Shown in pieces: positions 35,568 to 44,545 of a stretch of DNA of 64,000 nucleotides (position 1 is the first letter of the stretch; the number at the start of each line of letters is the position of its first letter). Position numbers and translations under genes: made by a program. Source of the DNA: Polaromonas sp. AER18D-145 (GTDB taxonomy: Bacteria > Pseudomonadota > Gammaproteobacteria > Burkholderiales > Burkholderiaceae_C); NCBI RefSeq assembly GCF_002379095.1, contig NZ_NBZV01000016.1, forward strand, positions 1 to 64,000, in the 5' to 3' direction. The notes beneath the pieces were generated by a model that did no database searches, was not told the DNA's origin, and saw only the letters and a program-made list of their open reading frames with translations.

Positions 35568-36461
35568 TCAGCTTGCCGCAGGGAGGACCGTACTAGCCGC
35601 CGCCAGCCGCACAAAGGCCTGCACCACCTCCGCCGGCTCGGCGCTGCGTTGCACCGCGTAGACATCGGCATGCGGCGCCTCCTTGCCCAGCGGGATCACC
35701 TTGATCTGGTCCGGAAACAGGCCGCGCAGCGACGACGGAATCAGGGCCACGCCCATGCCAGCCCCCACCAGGCTCAGCAGCGCGGGTAACTCCAGCACGC
35801 GCTGGCTGACCTGCGGCGAAAACCCGGCCTGGACGCAGCAGTCATGGATGTACTGCGCATGGGCCGACGAATCGGTGCGCAGCATCACAAAGGGCTGGTC
35901 GCGCAAATCCGGCAACCGCAGCTGGCGGCGCCGCGCCAGCGCATGGCCCAAGGGCAACGCGACCGCCACCGGGTCGCGCCAGAGCAGCGTGCTGCTGAGC
36001 ACCGCGTCGTTGACCGGCGTGCGTGACACGCTCAGGTCAATGCGCCGCTCGCGCAGGGCCTGCAGCTGCACGGCCGGCTTGAGCTCGTGCAGATTGACCT
36101 CGACCTCGGGATGACTTTGCGCATAACCGGCCATGATGCGCGGCAGCGGCCCCAGGAAATGCGAGCCCGACAAACCAATGTCGATGCGCCCGGCCAGGCC
36201 CTGCCCGATCGCGCGGGCCCGGTTGCCGGCCTCGTCCACGCGGGCCAGCACGGCCTGCGCGTCGATCAGAAAGGCCTGGCCCGCGAGCGTGAGCTCGACC
36301 CGGCGACTGGTGCGCTGAAACAGCCGCGCGCCGATTTCCCGCTCGAGCTGGCTGATCTGCAGGCTCAGCGGCGGCTGCGACACATGCAGCCGGCGCGCGG
36401 CCCGGGTGAAGCTGAGCTCCTCGGCCAGCGCAACAAAGTAACGCAGATGACGCAGTTCCAT
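35568..36461 (-). CDS. LysR-family transcriptional regulator
   Basis: A 297-residue LTTR with an N-terminal winged HTH (MELRHLRYFVALAEELSFTRAARRLHVSQPPLS) and a periplasmic-binding-like effector domain. The HTH is of the CatR/BenM type common in aromatic acid catabolism. It is divergent from the tctC-maleate isomerase pair, with 116 bp between its ATG and the tctC start, so it most likely controls that operon in response to a dicarboxylate or aromatic intermediate. Confidence 0.94.
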   Translation of the reverse strand: MELRHLRYFVALAEELSFTRAARRLHVSQPPLSLQISQLEREIGARLFQRTSRRVELTLAGQAFLIDAQAVLARVDEAGNRARAIGQGLAGRIDIGLSGSHFLGPLPRIMAGYAQSHPEVEVNLHELKPAVQLQALRERRIDLSVSRTPVNDAVLSSTLLWRDPVAVALPLGHALARRRQLRLPDLRDQPFVMLRTDSSAHAQYIHDCCVQAGFSPQVSQRVLELPALLSLVGAGMGVALIPSSLRGLFPDQIKVIPLGKEAPHADVYAVQRSAEPAEVVQAFVRLAAASTVLPAAS

Positions 36462-36485
36462 GGCGGTTGATTGATACCTTAAAGA

Positions 36486-36497
36486 TCTTGATCAAGA
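36486..36497. promoter_or_regulatory. Palindromic LysR-type operator candidate
   Basis: TCTTGATCAAGA is a perfect 12-bp palindrome of the T-N11-A kind, 25 bp upstream of the LysR start and about 80 bp before the divergent tctC start. Confidence 0.5.
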
Positions 36498-36577
36498 CTA
36501 ACAATATATTGGACACGAATTTCACGCCGTTCAAAAATACGCCTTCGGTTCCCAAAAAATCATCCAGGAGACACCCC

Positions 36578-37540
36578 ATGATCAAACACCTCTTAACCAC
36601 GGCCGCCCTGTGCCTGGGCACGCTGGCCATGGCCCAGGACGCCTACCCCTCCAAACCCATCACCCTCATCGTGCCGAATCCGCCGGGCGGCTTTGTGGAC
36701 GCTTCGGCCCGCCTGCTGAGCGAGCCGCTGGGCCGCGTGGCCAACCAGTCGGTGGTGGTGGACAACCGCGGCGGCGGCAGCGGCAACATCGCCTACCAAG
36801 CCGTGGCGCGCGCCAAGCCCGATGGCTACACGCTGCTGGTTTCCTATTCGGCCTACCACGTCGGCAACCCTGCGCTGACGCCCAACCTGCCCTGGGACCC
36901 GATCAAGGACTTCGCGCCCGTGGCACTGCTGACCGTCGCCACCAACGTGATGGCCGTGCACCCCTCGGTGCCCGCGAACAACCTCAAGGAATTCATCGCC
37001 TACGTCAAGCAAAACCCGGGCAAGCTCAACTACGCCTCGCAGGGCACAGGCTCGCTGTCGCACATCGGCACCGAAGTGTTCAAGCAGCAGACCGGCACCT
37101 TCATGACGCACATTCCCTACCGCGGCTCCGGCCCGGCGGTGCAGGACGTGCTCAGCGGCCAGGTGCAGGTGTTCATCACCACGCCGCCGTCGGTCATGGG
37201 CCATGTGCAGGCCGGCAAGCTCAAGGCCTTTGCCGTCACCGGCGACAAGCGCAGCCCGCAGATGCCGCAGATCCCGACCACGGCCGAAGCCGGCCTGCCC
37301 GGCTTCAAGCTGGAAGCCTGGGTCGGCCTGTTCGCCCCCGCCGGCACCCCGCCGGCCGTCATCGCCAAGTTGACGGCCGACGTCAAGCGCGCACTGGAAC
37401 TTCCAGAAGTAAAAACCCGTGCCGATGCCGCAGGCATTGAGCTGCGTTACCAGGGCCCCGACGCGCTGGCCCAGCTCGTGAAGTCCGACCTCGCCTACTG
37501 GAGCAAAACCATCAAGGCGGCCGGCATCAAGGCCGACTGA
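36578..37540 (+). CDS. Bug/TctC-family periplasmic substrate-binding protein
   Basis: A 320-residue exported receptor with a signal peptide (MIKHLLTTAALCLGTLAMA, cleavage near 20) and the mature TctC fold (YPSKPITLIVPNPPGGFVDASARLL). The ATG at 36578 has AGGAGA seven bases upstream; the frame to 36467 is rejected. It is 23 bp before the maleate isomerase gene, so a role in uptake or sensing of a C4 dicarboxylate or its precursor is inferred. Membrane subunits are not in the window. Confidence 0.93.
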   Translation: MIKHLLTTAALCLGTLAMAQDAYPSKPITLIVPNPPGGFVDASARLLSEPLGRVANQSVVVDNRGGGSGNIAYQAVARAKPDGYTLLVSYSAYHVGNPALTPNLPWDPIKDFAPVALLTVATNVMAVHPSVPANNLKEFIAYVKQNPGKLNYASQGTGSLSHIGTEVFKQQTGTFMTHIPYRGSGPAVQDVLSGQVQVFITTPPSVMGHVQAGKLKAFAVTGDKRSPQMPQIPTTAEAGLPGFKLEAWVGLFAPAGTPPAVIAKLTADVKRALELPEVKTRADAAGIELRYQGPDALAQLVKSDLAYWSKTIKAAGIKAD

Positions 37541-37563
37541 CATTTTTCAGGACACCCGCCCCC

Positions 37564-38316
37564 ATGAGCCGCACCTACCGCATCGGACAGATCGTCCCCA
37601 GTTCCAACACCACCATGGAGACCGAGATTCCGGCCATGCTGCGCGCCCGCGAGCCGCATTTTCCGGAGCGCTTCACCTTCCACTCGAGCCGCATGCGCAT
37701 GCAGAAGGTGACCCAGGAAGAGTTGACCGCGATGGACGCCGCCTCGGACCGCTGCGCGCTGGAGCTGTCGGACGGCCGGATGGACGTGCTCGGTTACGCC
37801 TGCCTGGTGGCCATCATGAGCCAGGGCCTCGGTTACCACCGCGCCTCCGAGAAGCGCCTGCACGAGGTCACGCTGGCCAACGGCAAACCCGCGCCCGTGG
37901 TGTCCAGTGCCGGTGCGCTGGTCGAAGGCCTGCAGGCCTTGGGCGCGAAAAAGATTTCGGTGCTCACGCCCTACATGAAGCCGCTCACGCAAATGGTGGT
38001 GGACTACATCGAGCATGAAGGTTTTCAGGTGATGGACAGCCTGTCGCTGGAAATTGCCGACAACCTCGAAGTCGGCGCGCAAGACCCGCTGGCACCCAGC
38101 CGTCTTGTCAGCCGGCTGAACACGCAGGGCGTGGACGTGGTGGTGCTGTCGGCCTGCGTGCAAATGCCTTCGCTGGCGTCCATCCAGATCGTGGAGGACA
38201 AACTGGGCCTGCCGGTGATTTCCGCCTCGGTCTGCACGGCCTACACCATGCTCAAGCGCCTGGGCCTGGCCACCCAGGTGCCGGGTGCCGGCACGCTGCT
38301 GTCCGGCAAGTACTGA
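37564..38316 (+). CDS. maiA: Maleate cis-trans isomerase
   Basis: Asp/Glu racemase-superfamily enzyme that isomerises maleate to fumarate, the last step of nicotinate/nicotine and gentisate-type pathways that yield maleate. The 250-residue protein begins MSRTYRIGQIVPSSNTTMETEIPAMLR, the typical family start, and has the two catalytic cysteines in GYACLVAIM (about residue 80) and LSACVQMPS (about 199). It forms an operon with the tctC-type gene. The function is a strong family call; nicE would be an equivalent name if pathway genes were present, but none are here. Confidence 0.92.
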   Translation: MSRTYRIGQIVPSSNTTMETEIPAMLRAREPHFPERFTFHSSRMRMQKVTQEELTAMDAASDRCALELSDGRMDVLGYACLVAIMSQGLGYHRASEKRLHEVTLANGKPAPVVSSAGALVEGLQALGAKKISVLTPYMKPLTQMVVDYIEHEGFQVMDSLSLEIADNLEVGAQDPLAPSRLVSRLNTQGVDVVVLSACVQMPSLASIQIVEDKLGLPVISASVCTAYTMLKRLGLATQVPGAGTLLSGKY

Positions 38317-38350
38317 GCGCCCTGCCCGGATCGGCAGTGCGCATGAAAAA

Positions 38351-38678
38351 GTGTGAAGCCCGCCGATAGGCCGGATTTTGTGCGGAACGGTTTCCTTGCG
38401 GTCGCCGCCCCGTGACTGCCATTAATCTGGGCCGTCTGTCGCCAGACGGCTCGGTGCTACCTACCCGCACACTCCGGGGGCCCCGTCAACGTGTGCCTAC
38501 TTGGTATTGCTGCGCGTAGAGATTGCTCGTTTCACCCGGACTTAACCGGCTCGTCTCTGTAGCTCTGATCCTCACCTCACGGTGGACAGCTGTTAGCTGC
38601 TACGCTGCCCTATGCAGTCCGGACCTTCCTCCAGTGCGGTGTTTCCACCCTTGCACCAGCGGCAGTCTGGCGTGCTTC
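38351..38678 (-). ncRNA. rnpB: RNase P RNA component, bacterial class A
   Basis: Catalytic RNA that matures tRNA 5' ends. On the minus strand the 5' end GAAGCACGCCAGACTGCCGC resembles other proteobacterial rnpB. The conserved GAGGAAGGTCCGGACTGCA, the CATAGGGCAG segment, CAGATTAATGGC, and the 3' part ACAAAATCCGGCCTATCG are all present in order. A -10-like GATAAT lies at 38692-38687, 8 bp before the inferred first base. The exact ends are estimated within a few bases. A dispersed-repeat copy lies immediately upstream. Confidence 0.95.
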
Positions 38679-38706
38679 ACCCTCCTATTATCCCGGCAAT
38701 CCGGTT

Positions 38707-38760
38707 GCTACTGTTTTAATAGCTGAGTGCGCCCATCCCATATAGGCCAAGGGCTTAAAA
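38707..38760 (+). repeat. Dispersed GCTAC...AAGGGC repeat, upstream of rnpB
   Basis: Reads GCTACTGTTTTAATAGCTGA, GTGCGCCCATCCCATATAGG and CCAAGGGC. It fills most of the gap between rnpB and the COG2509 gene and covers the expected -35 position of the rnpB promoter. Confidence 0.65.
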
Positions 38761-38801
38761 TACTTCATAGATCCGAAATACAGATCCACGAGGTAACCCC
38801 C

Positions 38802-40427
38802 ATGATCCGCCTGACCGAACTCAAGCTGCCGCTTGACCACCCCGAAGACGCGCTGCCGGCGCTGATTGTCAAGACACTGGGCATCCAGCCTGCCGAGCTG
38901 CTGCGCCACAGCATCTACAAACGCAGCTACGACGCGCGCAAACAGAAGCTGCTGCTGGTCTACATCGCCGACGTGGAACTCGCCAGCCCCGAACTGGAGC
39001 AAACACTGCTCAGGCAGTTTGAAGCCAACCCCCACATCCGCCCCGCCCCCGACCAGAGCTACCACCTGGTGGCCCAGGTGGACAGCGCACCGGCCGTGCG
39101 TCCCGTCGTCGTCGGCTTCGGCCCCTGCGGCATTTTTGCGGCGCTGCTGCTGGCGCAGATGGGTTTCAAGCCCATCGTGCTGGAGCGCGGCAAAAAGGTG
39201 CGGGAACGCACCAAGGACACCTGGGGCCTGTGGCGCAAGGGCGTGCTGAACCCGGAATCGAATGTGCAGTTCGGCGAGGGGGGCGCCGGGACGTTTTCCG
39301 ACGGCAAGCTCTGGAGCCAGATCAAGGACCCGCGTTTCCTCGGCCGCAAGGTCATGCTGGAGTTCGTCAAGGCCGGCGCGCCCGAAGAGATCCTGCTGGT
39401 GAGTAAACCGCACATCGGCACCTTCAAGCTGGTCAAGGTGGTGGAACACATGCGCGAGCAGATCACGGCGCTGGGCGGCGAGATCCGCTTCCAGCAGCGC
39501 GTCAGCGATATGCTGATCGAGGGCGGCCAGATGCGCGGGCTGACCGTGCAGAACCTGCAGGACAGCAGCAGCTACGAGTTGCGCGCCGACCACGTGGTGC
39601 TGGCGCTGGGCCACAGCGCACGCGACACCTTTGCGATGCTGCATGAACGCGGCGTCTACATGGAAGCCAAGCCGTTCTCGGTGGGTTTCCGCATCGAACA
39701 CCCGCAGGGCCTGATCGACCGCGCGCGGCTCGGCCAGCACGCCGGCCACCCGCTGCTGGGTGCGGCCGACTACAAGCTGGTGCACCACGCGGCCAACGGA
39801 CGCTCGGTCTACAGCTTCTGCATGTGCCCGGGCGGCACCGTGGTCGCGGCCACCTCGGAGGTGGGTCGCGTCGTGACCAACGGCATGAGCCAGTACTCGC
39901 GCAACGAACGCAACGCCAACGCCGGCATCGTGGTCGGCATCACCCCGGCCGACTACCCGGGCGGGCCGCTGGCCGGCATCGCCTTCCAGCGCCAGCTCGA
40001 GTCACACGCCTTCATGCTGGGTGGCGGCGGCTACGTGGCGCCGGGCCAGCTGGTCGGCGACTTTGTGGCGGGCCAGGCCTCGACCCAGCTCGGCAGCGTG
40101 GAGCCCTCGTACAAGCCTGGCGTGCTGATGACCGATCTGGCCAGTGCCCTGCCCGGCTACGCCATCACGGCCATGCGCGAGGCGCTGCCGGCCTTCGGCA
40201 AGAAGATCAAGGGCTTCGACATGCACGACGCGGTGCTGACCGGCGTCGAAACCCGCACCTCGTCACCGCTGCGCATCACGCGCGGCGACGATTTCCAGAG
40301 CCTGAATGTCAGGGGCTTGTACCCGGCCGGCGAAGGCGCCAGTTATGCGGGCGGCATTTTGTCGGCGGGCGTGGACGGCATCGAGGTGGCCGAAGCGGTG
40401 GCGCTCAACATGTTGTCACACCAATGA
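38802..40427 (+). CDS. COG2509-type FAD-dependent dehydrogenase
   Basis: A 541-residue flavoprotein of the uncharacterised FAD-dependent dehydrogenase group. An N-terminal domain of about 95 residues (IRLTELKLPLDHPEDALPAL) precedes the FAD-binding Rossmann motif VVVGFGPCGIFAALLLAQMG (about 104-123) with ERGKKVRERTKDTWGLW after it. A second signature GEGAGTFSDGKLWSQI-like stretch follows, and the C-terminal part has LYPAGEGASYAGGILSAGVDG. The ATG at 38802 follows GAGGTAACCCCC. The substrate is unknown. Monocistronic between rnpB and fic. Confidence 0.9.
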   Translation: MIRLTELKLPLDHPEDALPALIVKTLGIQPAELLRHSIYKRSYDARKQKLLLVYIADVELASPELEQTLLRQFEANPHIRPAPDQSYHLVAQVDSAPAVRPVVVGFGPCGIFAALLLAQMGFKPIVLERGKKVRERTKDTWGLWRKGVLNPESNVQFGEGGAGTFSDGKLWSQIKDPRFLGRKVMLEFVKAGAPEEILLVSKPHIGTFKLVKVVEHMREQITALGGEIRFQQRVSDMLIEGGQMRGLTVQNLQDSSSYELRADHVVLALGHSARDTFAMLHERGVYMEAKPFSVGFRIEHPQGLIDRARLGQHAGHPLLGAADYKLVHHAANGRSVYSFCMCPGGTVVAATSEVGRVVTNGMSQYSRNERNANAGIVVGITPADYPGGPLAGIAFQRQLESHAFMLGGGGYVAPGQLVGDFVAGQASTQLGSVEPSYKPGVLMTDLASALPGYAITAMREALPAFGKKIKGFDMHDAVLTGVETRTSSPLRITRGDDFQSLNVRGLYPAGEGASYAGGILSAGVDGIEVAEAVALNMLSHQ

Positions 40428-40528
40428 AGAGCTGTACAACTTGCGCGGTACAACTTTCTCTTTCTCTTTGTAAGCTGGGCGACTTCCGAACGGCACTCAT
40501 AGCGGAAAGCAATCCGATCAAAAATATC

Positions 40529-40570
40529 AGCTCATTTTGAGCTAATATCGGGTATCGGCTCAATTGAGCC
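40529..40570 (+). promoter_or_regulatory. Twin palindromic operators around the fic promoter
   Basis: AGCTCATTTTGAGCT (40529-40543) and GGCTCAATTGAGCC (40557-40570) share GCTCA/TGAGC arms. A -10-like TAATAT (40543-40548) sits between them, 41 bp before the GTG start. This fits autoregulation by the N-terminal winged helix of the downstream Fic protein. Confidence 0.6.
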
Positions 40571-40589
40571 AGTCACCGAGCTGATACGA

Positions 40590-41951
40590 GTGAATCAACA
40601 AGCGACTCAACAGCGGATTCTGAGTGCCATTCGCGCGCGTGCAGCGGGCGCGCCAGCGGTCAGTTCCAGCGAACTGGCAACACTGACGGGTATCAGCCTG
40701 GCAACGCTGAAGCGACATCTGGAGCAGTTGGTCCGCGAGCAACGACTGACGCGTGCCGGAAAAGCCCGAGCCACCCGATACAGCCTGCCCAACGATGCCA
40801 TCGCAGACCTCCAGAACGTGGCACATGCCCACAGCTGGATGGGGGCAACCGTCTCTCCGCCCTGGTCCGAACCCGCGCGGGCGCTCCTGGATACGTTACT
40901 AAGCCCGCTGGCAGCACGCAATCCGGTCACCTACCAGCGCAAATTCGTGGATGACTACGCGCCCAACGTGTCGTCACTGCTGCCTCCGAATTTAGCCCAA
41001 GCGCTGTACAACGAAGGTCGGATGCAGGGGCAGCAGGCAGCCGGCACCTATGCGCGCAAGGTACTTGAGCCGTTACTCATTGACCTGTCCTGGTCCTCCT
41101 CGCGCCTGGAGGGAAACACCTACAGCTTGCTGGCGACCGAGCAATTGTTTGAAAAGGGCGTGCATGACGGCAGCCGCGACGCCGTCATGCTACTCAACCA
41201 CAAGCGCGCCATCGAATTCATGGTGGACGCCGTCCCCCAGTATGGTTTGACCGGCCCTGTCATTTCCAACCTGCATTCCTTGCTGATGCAGGACCTGCTG
41301 GATAGCGCCGATGCACTCGGCGCCATCCGAACCAAGGTCGTCAACATCAGCAACACTGTGTACGTGCCGACCCAGGTGCCATCCCTGTTGGCCGAAATGT
41401 TGAACACCATCGTCGAGCGTGCCCGGCTCATCAAGAACCCCGCAGAAGCTGCGTTTTTTCTATGGATCAATCTCGCCTACCTGCAACCATTTGAAGATGG
41501 CAACAAGCGCACGAGCCGGCTTGCGGCCAACATTCCTCTGATGTTGTATAACTGCGCGCCGCTGTCGTTCCTCGACGTTGACCCGCACGACTATGCGCTC
41601 GCCATGATCGGCGTATACGAGCTTCTGGATGTCTCTTTGGCTAGTGAGCTTTTTGCCTGGACTTACCGACGAGCTTTGAGGAAGTACGCCGTGATACTTG
41701 AATCGATGGGCGTGCCGGACCCGTTTCGCGTCAAACACCGCGAGCGACTCAATGAAGCCATTCAGGCCATCGTACGTGAAGGCCGGAGGGCCACCGTCGC
41801 GATGAGTTCGCTGGAGCCGGGCAATGATGCACAGCAATTTGCCGCGATGCTGGATGATGAACTGACCAAGCTCACGGTAAACAATTGCGCCCGCTACCGC
41901 CTGACCATGCGGGTCGTAGAAGACTGGATAGCCAGAGGGCGTCCCCGCTAA
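40590..41951 (+). CDS. Fic/DOC-family protein with winged-helix domain, catalytic His replaced
   Basis: A 453-residue protein with an N-terminal winged HTH (about 1-70; ELATLTGISLATLKRHLEQL), a Fic N-terminal region with the inhibitory motif S170-S-R-L-E-G-N176, and the Fic core with LQPFEDGNKRTSR at about 298-310. Canonical Fic AMP transferases have HPFxxGNGR; here the catalytic His is Gln299 and GNGR is GNKR. AMP transfer is therefore doubtful, and a transcription-regulator role is possible. Start GTG at 40590. The gene's base composition is a little lower in G+C than its neighbours. It stands alone. Confidence 0.88.
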   Translation: MNQQATQQRILSAIRARAAGAPAVSSSELATLTGISLATLKRHLEQLVREQRLTRAGKARATRYSLPNDAIADLQNVAHAHSWMGATVSPPWSEPARALLDTLLSPLAARNPVTYQRKFVDDYAPNVSSLLPPNLAQALYNEGRMQGQQAAGTYARKVLEPLLIDLSWSSSRLEGNTYSLLATEQLFEKGVHDGSRDAVMLLNHKRAIEFMVDAVPQYGLTGPVISNLHSLLMQDLLDSADALGAIRTKVVNISNTVYVPTQVPSLLAEMLNTIVERARLIKNPAEAAFFLWINLAYLQPFEDGNKRTSRLAANIPLMLYNCAPLSFLDVDPHDYALAMIGVYELLDVSLASELFAWTYRRALRKYAVILESMGVPDPFRVKHRERLNEAIQAIVREGRRATVAMSSLEPGNDAQQFAAMLDDELTKLTVNNCARYRLTMRVVEDWIARGRPR

Positions 41952-41959
41952 CGCGCGCC

Positions 41960-41994
41960 GCCCTCACCCCTGCCCTCTCCCAAAAGGAGAGGGA
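41960..41994. repeat. REP-like palindrome between fic and htpX
   Basis: GCCCTCACCCCTGCCCTCTC followed by CCAAAAGGAGAGGG; same family as the pair at 6979-7064. It lies between convergent stops and may act as a bidirectional terminator. Confidence 0.7.
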
Positions 41995-42004
41995 GTGAAG
42001 CACT

Positions 42005-42889
42005 TCAAACCTGGCCGGGCTGGGCCGATTGCAGCGCGGCAATCCGCTCTTCAATCGGCGGGTGCGTGGCAAACAGCTTGCCAATGCTGCCGGTGATGCC
42101 CATGGCTTCCACCGCCTTGGGCAGCTGGCCGGGCACCATGCCGCCCAGGCGGGCCAGCGCGTTGATCATGGGCTGCTTGCGCCCCATCAGCTGCGCAGCA
42201 CCGGCGTCGGCGCGGAACTCGCGGTGGCGCGAGAACCAGGCAACCACGATGGCGGCGGCAAAACCAAGCACGATGTCGAGCACGATGGTGCTGACGTAAT
42301 AACCGATGCCGGGGCCGGAGTTGCTGTCGCTGCCCTTGCGCAGAAAGCTGTCCACCGCATAACCGATGACGCGGCTCAGGAACACCACAAAGGTGTTCAT
42401 CACGCCCTGGATCAAGGTCATGGTGACCATGTCGCCGTTGGCCACGTGGGCGATTTCATGGCCGAGCACGGCTTCGATCTCTTCACGCGTCATGCCCTGC
42501 AGCAGGCCGGTGGAGACGGCGACCAGCGCCGAGTTCTTGAAAGCACCGGTGGCAAAGGCGTTGGGGGCGCCTTCGAAAATGCCCACCTCGGGCATGCCGA
42601 TACCGGCCGTGGTCGCCAGCTTGCGCACCGTCTCCACGATCCAGGCTTCGTCGGCATTTTGCGGCTCGTTGATCACGCGCACGCCCGAACTCCATTTGGC
42701 CACGGGCTTGCTGATCAGCAGCGAAATGATCGCGCCGCCGAAGCCGATGACCGCAGCGAAGCCCAGCAGCATGCCCAGGTTCAGGCCCTGGGGCGTGAGG
42801 TAGCGGTTGACGCCCAGCAGGCTGGCGACAATGCCCAGCACCACTACAACGGCGAGGTTGGTCATGACAAATAAAAAAATACGCTTCAT
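42005..42889 (-). CDS. htpX: Membrane zinc metalloprotease HtpX
   Basis: Heat-shock M48 protease of the inner membrane that degrades misfolded membrane proteins alongside FtsH. The 294-residue protein has membrane helices at about 4-25 and 34-58, the zinc motif HEIAH in [18 protein letters not shown], two further membrane segments (about 155-180, 195-215) and the third ligand region [12 protein letters not shown]. The ATG at 42889 matches the family start [16 protein letters not shown] sigma-32-like promoter lies about 58 bp upstream. Confidence 0.96.
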   Translation of the reverse strand: MKRIFLFVMTNLAVVVVLGIVASLLGVNRYLTPQGLNLGMLLGFAAVIGFGGAIISLLISKPVAKWSSGVRVINEPQNADEAWIVETVRKLATTAGIGMPEVGIFEGAPNAFATGAFKNSALVAVSTGLLQGMTREEIEAVLGHEIAHVANGDMVTMTLIQGVMNTFVVFLSRVIGYAVDSFLRKGSDSNSGPGIGYYVSTIVLDIVLGFAAAIVVAWFSRHREFRADAGAAQLMGRKQPMINALARLGGMVPGQLPKAVEAMGITGSIGKLFATHPPIEERIAALQSAQPGQV

Positions 42890-42946
42890 GGATGCTCCGT
42901 AGAGGTCGGTTAAAACAAGTGCTGCAACACCAGAGCTTGCTGCAGG

Positions 42947-42975
42947 CAAATGGGGAGGGTTCAGCCCAAATCAAG
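42947..42975 (-). promoter_or_regulatory. Sigma-32-type heat-shock promoter of htpX
   Basis: Minus strand has CTTGATT (42975-42969), a 13-bp spacer, and CCCCATTTG (42955-42947). This is close to the RpoH consensus CTTGAAA / CCCCATNT with proper spacing. Confidence 0.75.
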
Positions 42976-43019
42976 CCAGGGAGGTTGACCGTGACGCAGG
43001 ATTTTTTACTTGGTGTTGT

Positions 43020-43769
43020 TTACCGGCGCGGGCGGAATACGAAAGAGTCATCATAAAAGGAAAAGTTCTCGTTTTCCGGCCACCAGCCCGGCACGCCGAG
43101 CACCGGCAAGGGCAGGAAGGGCTTGGCAGCGAGCTTGTCCGCGCTCAGGTCGGTCGCCACCCAGGCATCCAGATCCGCTATTGAATTCATAGCTGGTTGC
43201 GCCCGGTAGATATGGGCTGTGATCGGTTTTCGTGGATAAACCAGTTTTTCCAGCAAGGCATGGCCAAACAGCACCAGCTGCGCCTGCTGCCAGAGCGGGC
43301 GCAAGTCGACAAACAGGCGCTGCCAGTCCCGCCCGGCCAGCGCATCCCACAGCGGGGACGGTGCCGACAGGAAAGCCGCGTTTTCGTCGAACACCGTCAA
43401 CGCGTCACGCACCGGCCCGCGCAGCGGTGCCACACCGGCTGCGGCGATTTCTGCCGCCTGCAGCTGGTTGAGTTTCTTCTTGGTCAGCGGAAAACGCATC
43501 CAGCACAGCCCGTTGAAAAAGTCGTGCAGGTTGTCGCGCGTCGGAACGGTGCCGGTGTCAAAAATGAACTGCTCGTAGGCCGCACCCGCCGGCAAGGCGC
43601 CCTGCGGCACAAAGCGCCGCGGCGCGGCCGGCTCGCGGTTCAGGGCTTCATGACACAGCCCACCGGCTGCGATGGCCTGCGCCACGCGCTCACCGGGTTC
43701 GCGCCAGGGGGCCAGCCAGGAGCGATTCCAGTCCACCGGCCAGGCCGCGGCTGGCGCGTCAGCGCTCAT
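43020..43769 (-). CDS. DUF3025 domain protein
   Basis: A 249-residue protein of a family of unknown function common in beta- and gamma-proteobacteria. It has the family features HDFFNGLCWMRFPLTKKKLNQLQ and FDENAAFLSAPSPLWDAL. No signal peptide or membrane helix was seen. It overlaps the NYN gene as ATGA, so the two are coupled. A dispersed-repeat copy encodes the ITAHIYRAQPAMNSIADL region in the C-terminal part. Confidence 0.88.
   Translation of the reverse strand: MSADAPAAAWPVDWNRSWLAPWREPGERVAQAIAAGGLCHEALNREPAAPRRFVPQGALPAGAAYEQFIFDTGTVPTRDNLHDFFNGLCWMRFPLTKKKLNQLQAAEIAAAGVAPLRGPVRDALTVFDENAAFLSAPSPLWDALAGRDWQRLFVDLRPLWQQAQLVLFGHALLEKLVYPRKPITAHIYRAQPAMNSIADLDAWVATDLSADKLAAKPFLPLPVLGVPGWWPENENFSFYDDSFVFRPRR
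43177..43230 (+). repeat. Dispersed GCTAC...AAGGGC repeat, diverged copy in DUF3025 gene
   Basis: Reads GCTATTGAATTCATAGCTGG, TTGCGCCCGGTAGATATGGGC and TGTGATCGG. The block order is kept, but the 3' part has diverged. Confidence 0.55.
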
Positions 43770-44545
43770 CCGTTCCTGGCAGCCGGACGGGACAGCCTCT
43801 TGTCGCGCACCATGACCGTGGACTTGCCTTCGTCGACGATGTCAAACAGCTGCGTGGCCACCAGCAGCTTGGTCAGCGTGGCGTAGCCGTAGTTGCGGTG
43901 GTCGAACGAGGCCTGGTTGGCGATCTGCGTGCCGACAGCACCGACGCGTGCCCAGCCGGAGTCGTCGGCGGCGGCCTGCACGGCATTGCGCAGCAGCATG
44001 ACCAGCTTGGCGTCCTGCTTGAGCTGCGCCGGTGTGGCGCGCAGCGGCGCGGCGGTGGCCGCTGCGTCTGCCTCTTCGCGGCTGTCGGCCGGGGTATCGG
44101 CCGCGGCGATGGGGCGCAGCTTGTCAAGGTAGAGAAAACGCGAGCAGGCGTTGACAAAAGGTTCTGGCGTTTTCTGCGCGCCGAAGCCATAAACCGCCGC
44201 ACCCTTGGCGCGCAGGTGCATCACCAGCGGGGTGAAGTCGGCGTCGGACGAGACAATGCCGAAAGCGTCGGGCCGGTCGGTGTACAGCAGCTCCAGCGCG
44301 TCGATCACCATCGCCATGTCACTGGCGTTTTTGCCCTTGGTGTAATCGAACTGCTGCATGGGACGGATCGCGTGTTCGTGCAGCGCTTCTTCCCAGCCCT
44401 TGAGTTCGCTTTTTTTCCAGTTGCCGTAGGCGCGGCGGATATTGGTCTCGCCGAAGGTCGACAGTTCGTTGAGGATCAGGTCGATCTTGGAGGCCGGCGA
44501 ATTGTCGGCATCAATCAGCAGCGCAACGCGCGGTTTGCTTTCCAT
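43766..44545 (-). CDS. NYN-domain (LabA/DUF88) nuclease-like protein with OST-HTH domain
   Basis: A 259-residue protein with an N-terminal NYN PIN-like domain (about 1-150): acidic residues in LLIDADNSPASK, SDMAMVIDAL and GIVSSDADFTPLV are placed as metal ligands of this RNase fold. The C-terminal 80 residues (KLVMLLRNAVQAAADDSGWARVGAVG) look like an OST-HTH/LOTUS RNA-binding domain. It sits between pyrC (TGATG overlap) and DUF3025 (ATGA overlap). RNA turnover is the inferred role; targets unknown. Confidence 0.88.
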   Translation of the reverse strand: MESKPRVALLIDADNSPASKIDLILNELSTFGETNIRRAYGNWKKSELKGWEEALHEHAIRPMQQFDYTKGKNASDMAMVIDALELLYTDRPDAFGIVSSDADFTPLVMHLRAKGAAVYGFGAQKTPEPFVNACSRFLYLDKLRPIAAADTPADSREEADAAATAAPLRATPAQLKQDAKLVMLLRNAVQAAADDSGWARVGAVGTQIANQASFDHRNYGYATLTKLLVATQLFDIVDEGKSTVMVRDKRLSRPAARNG

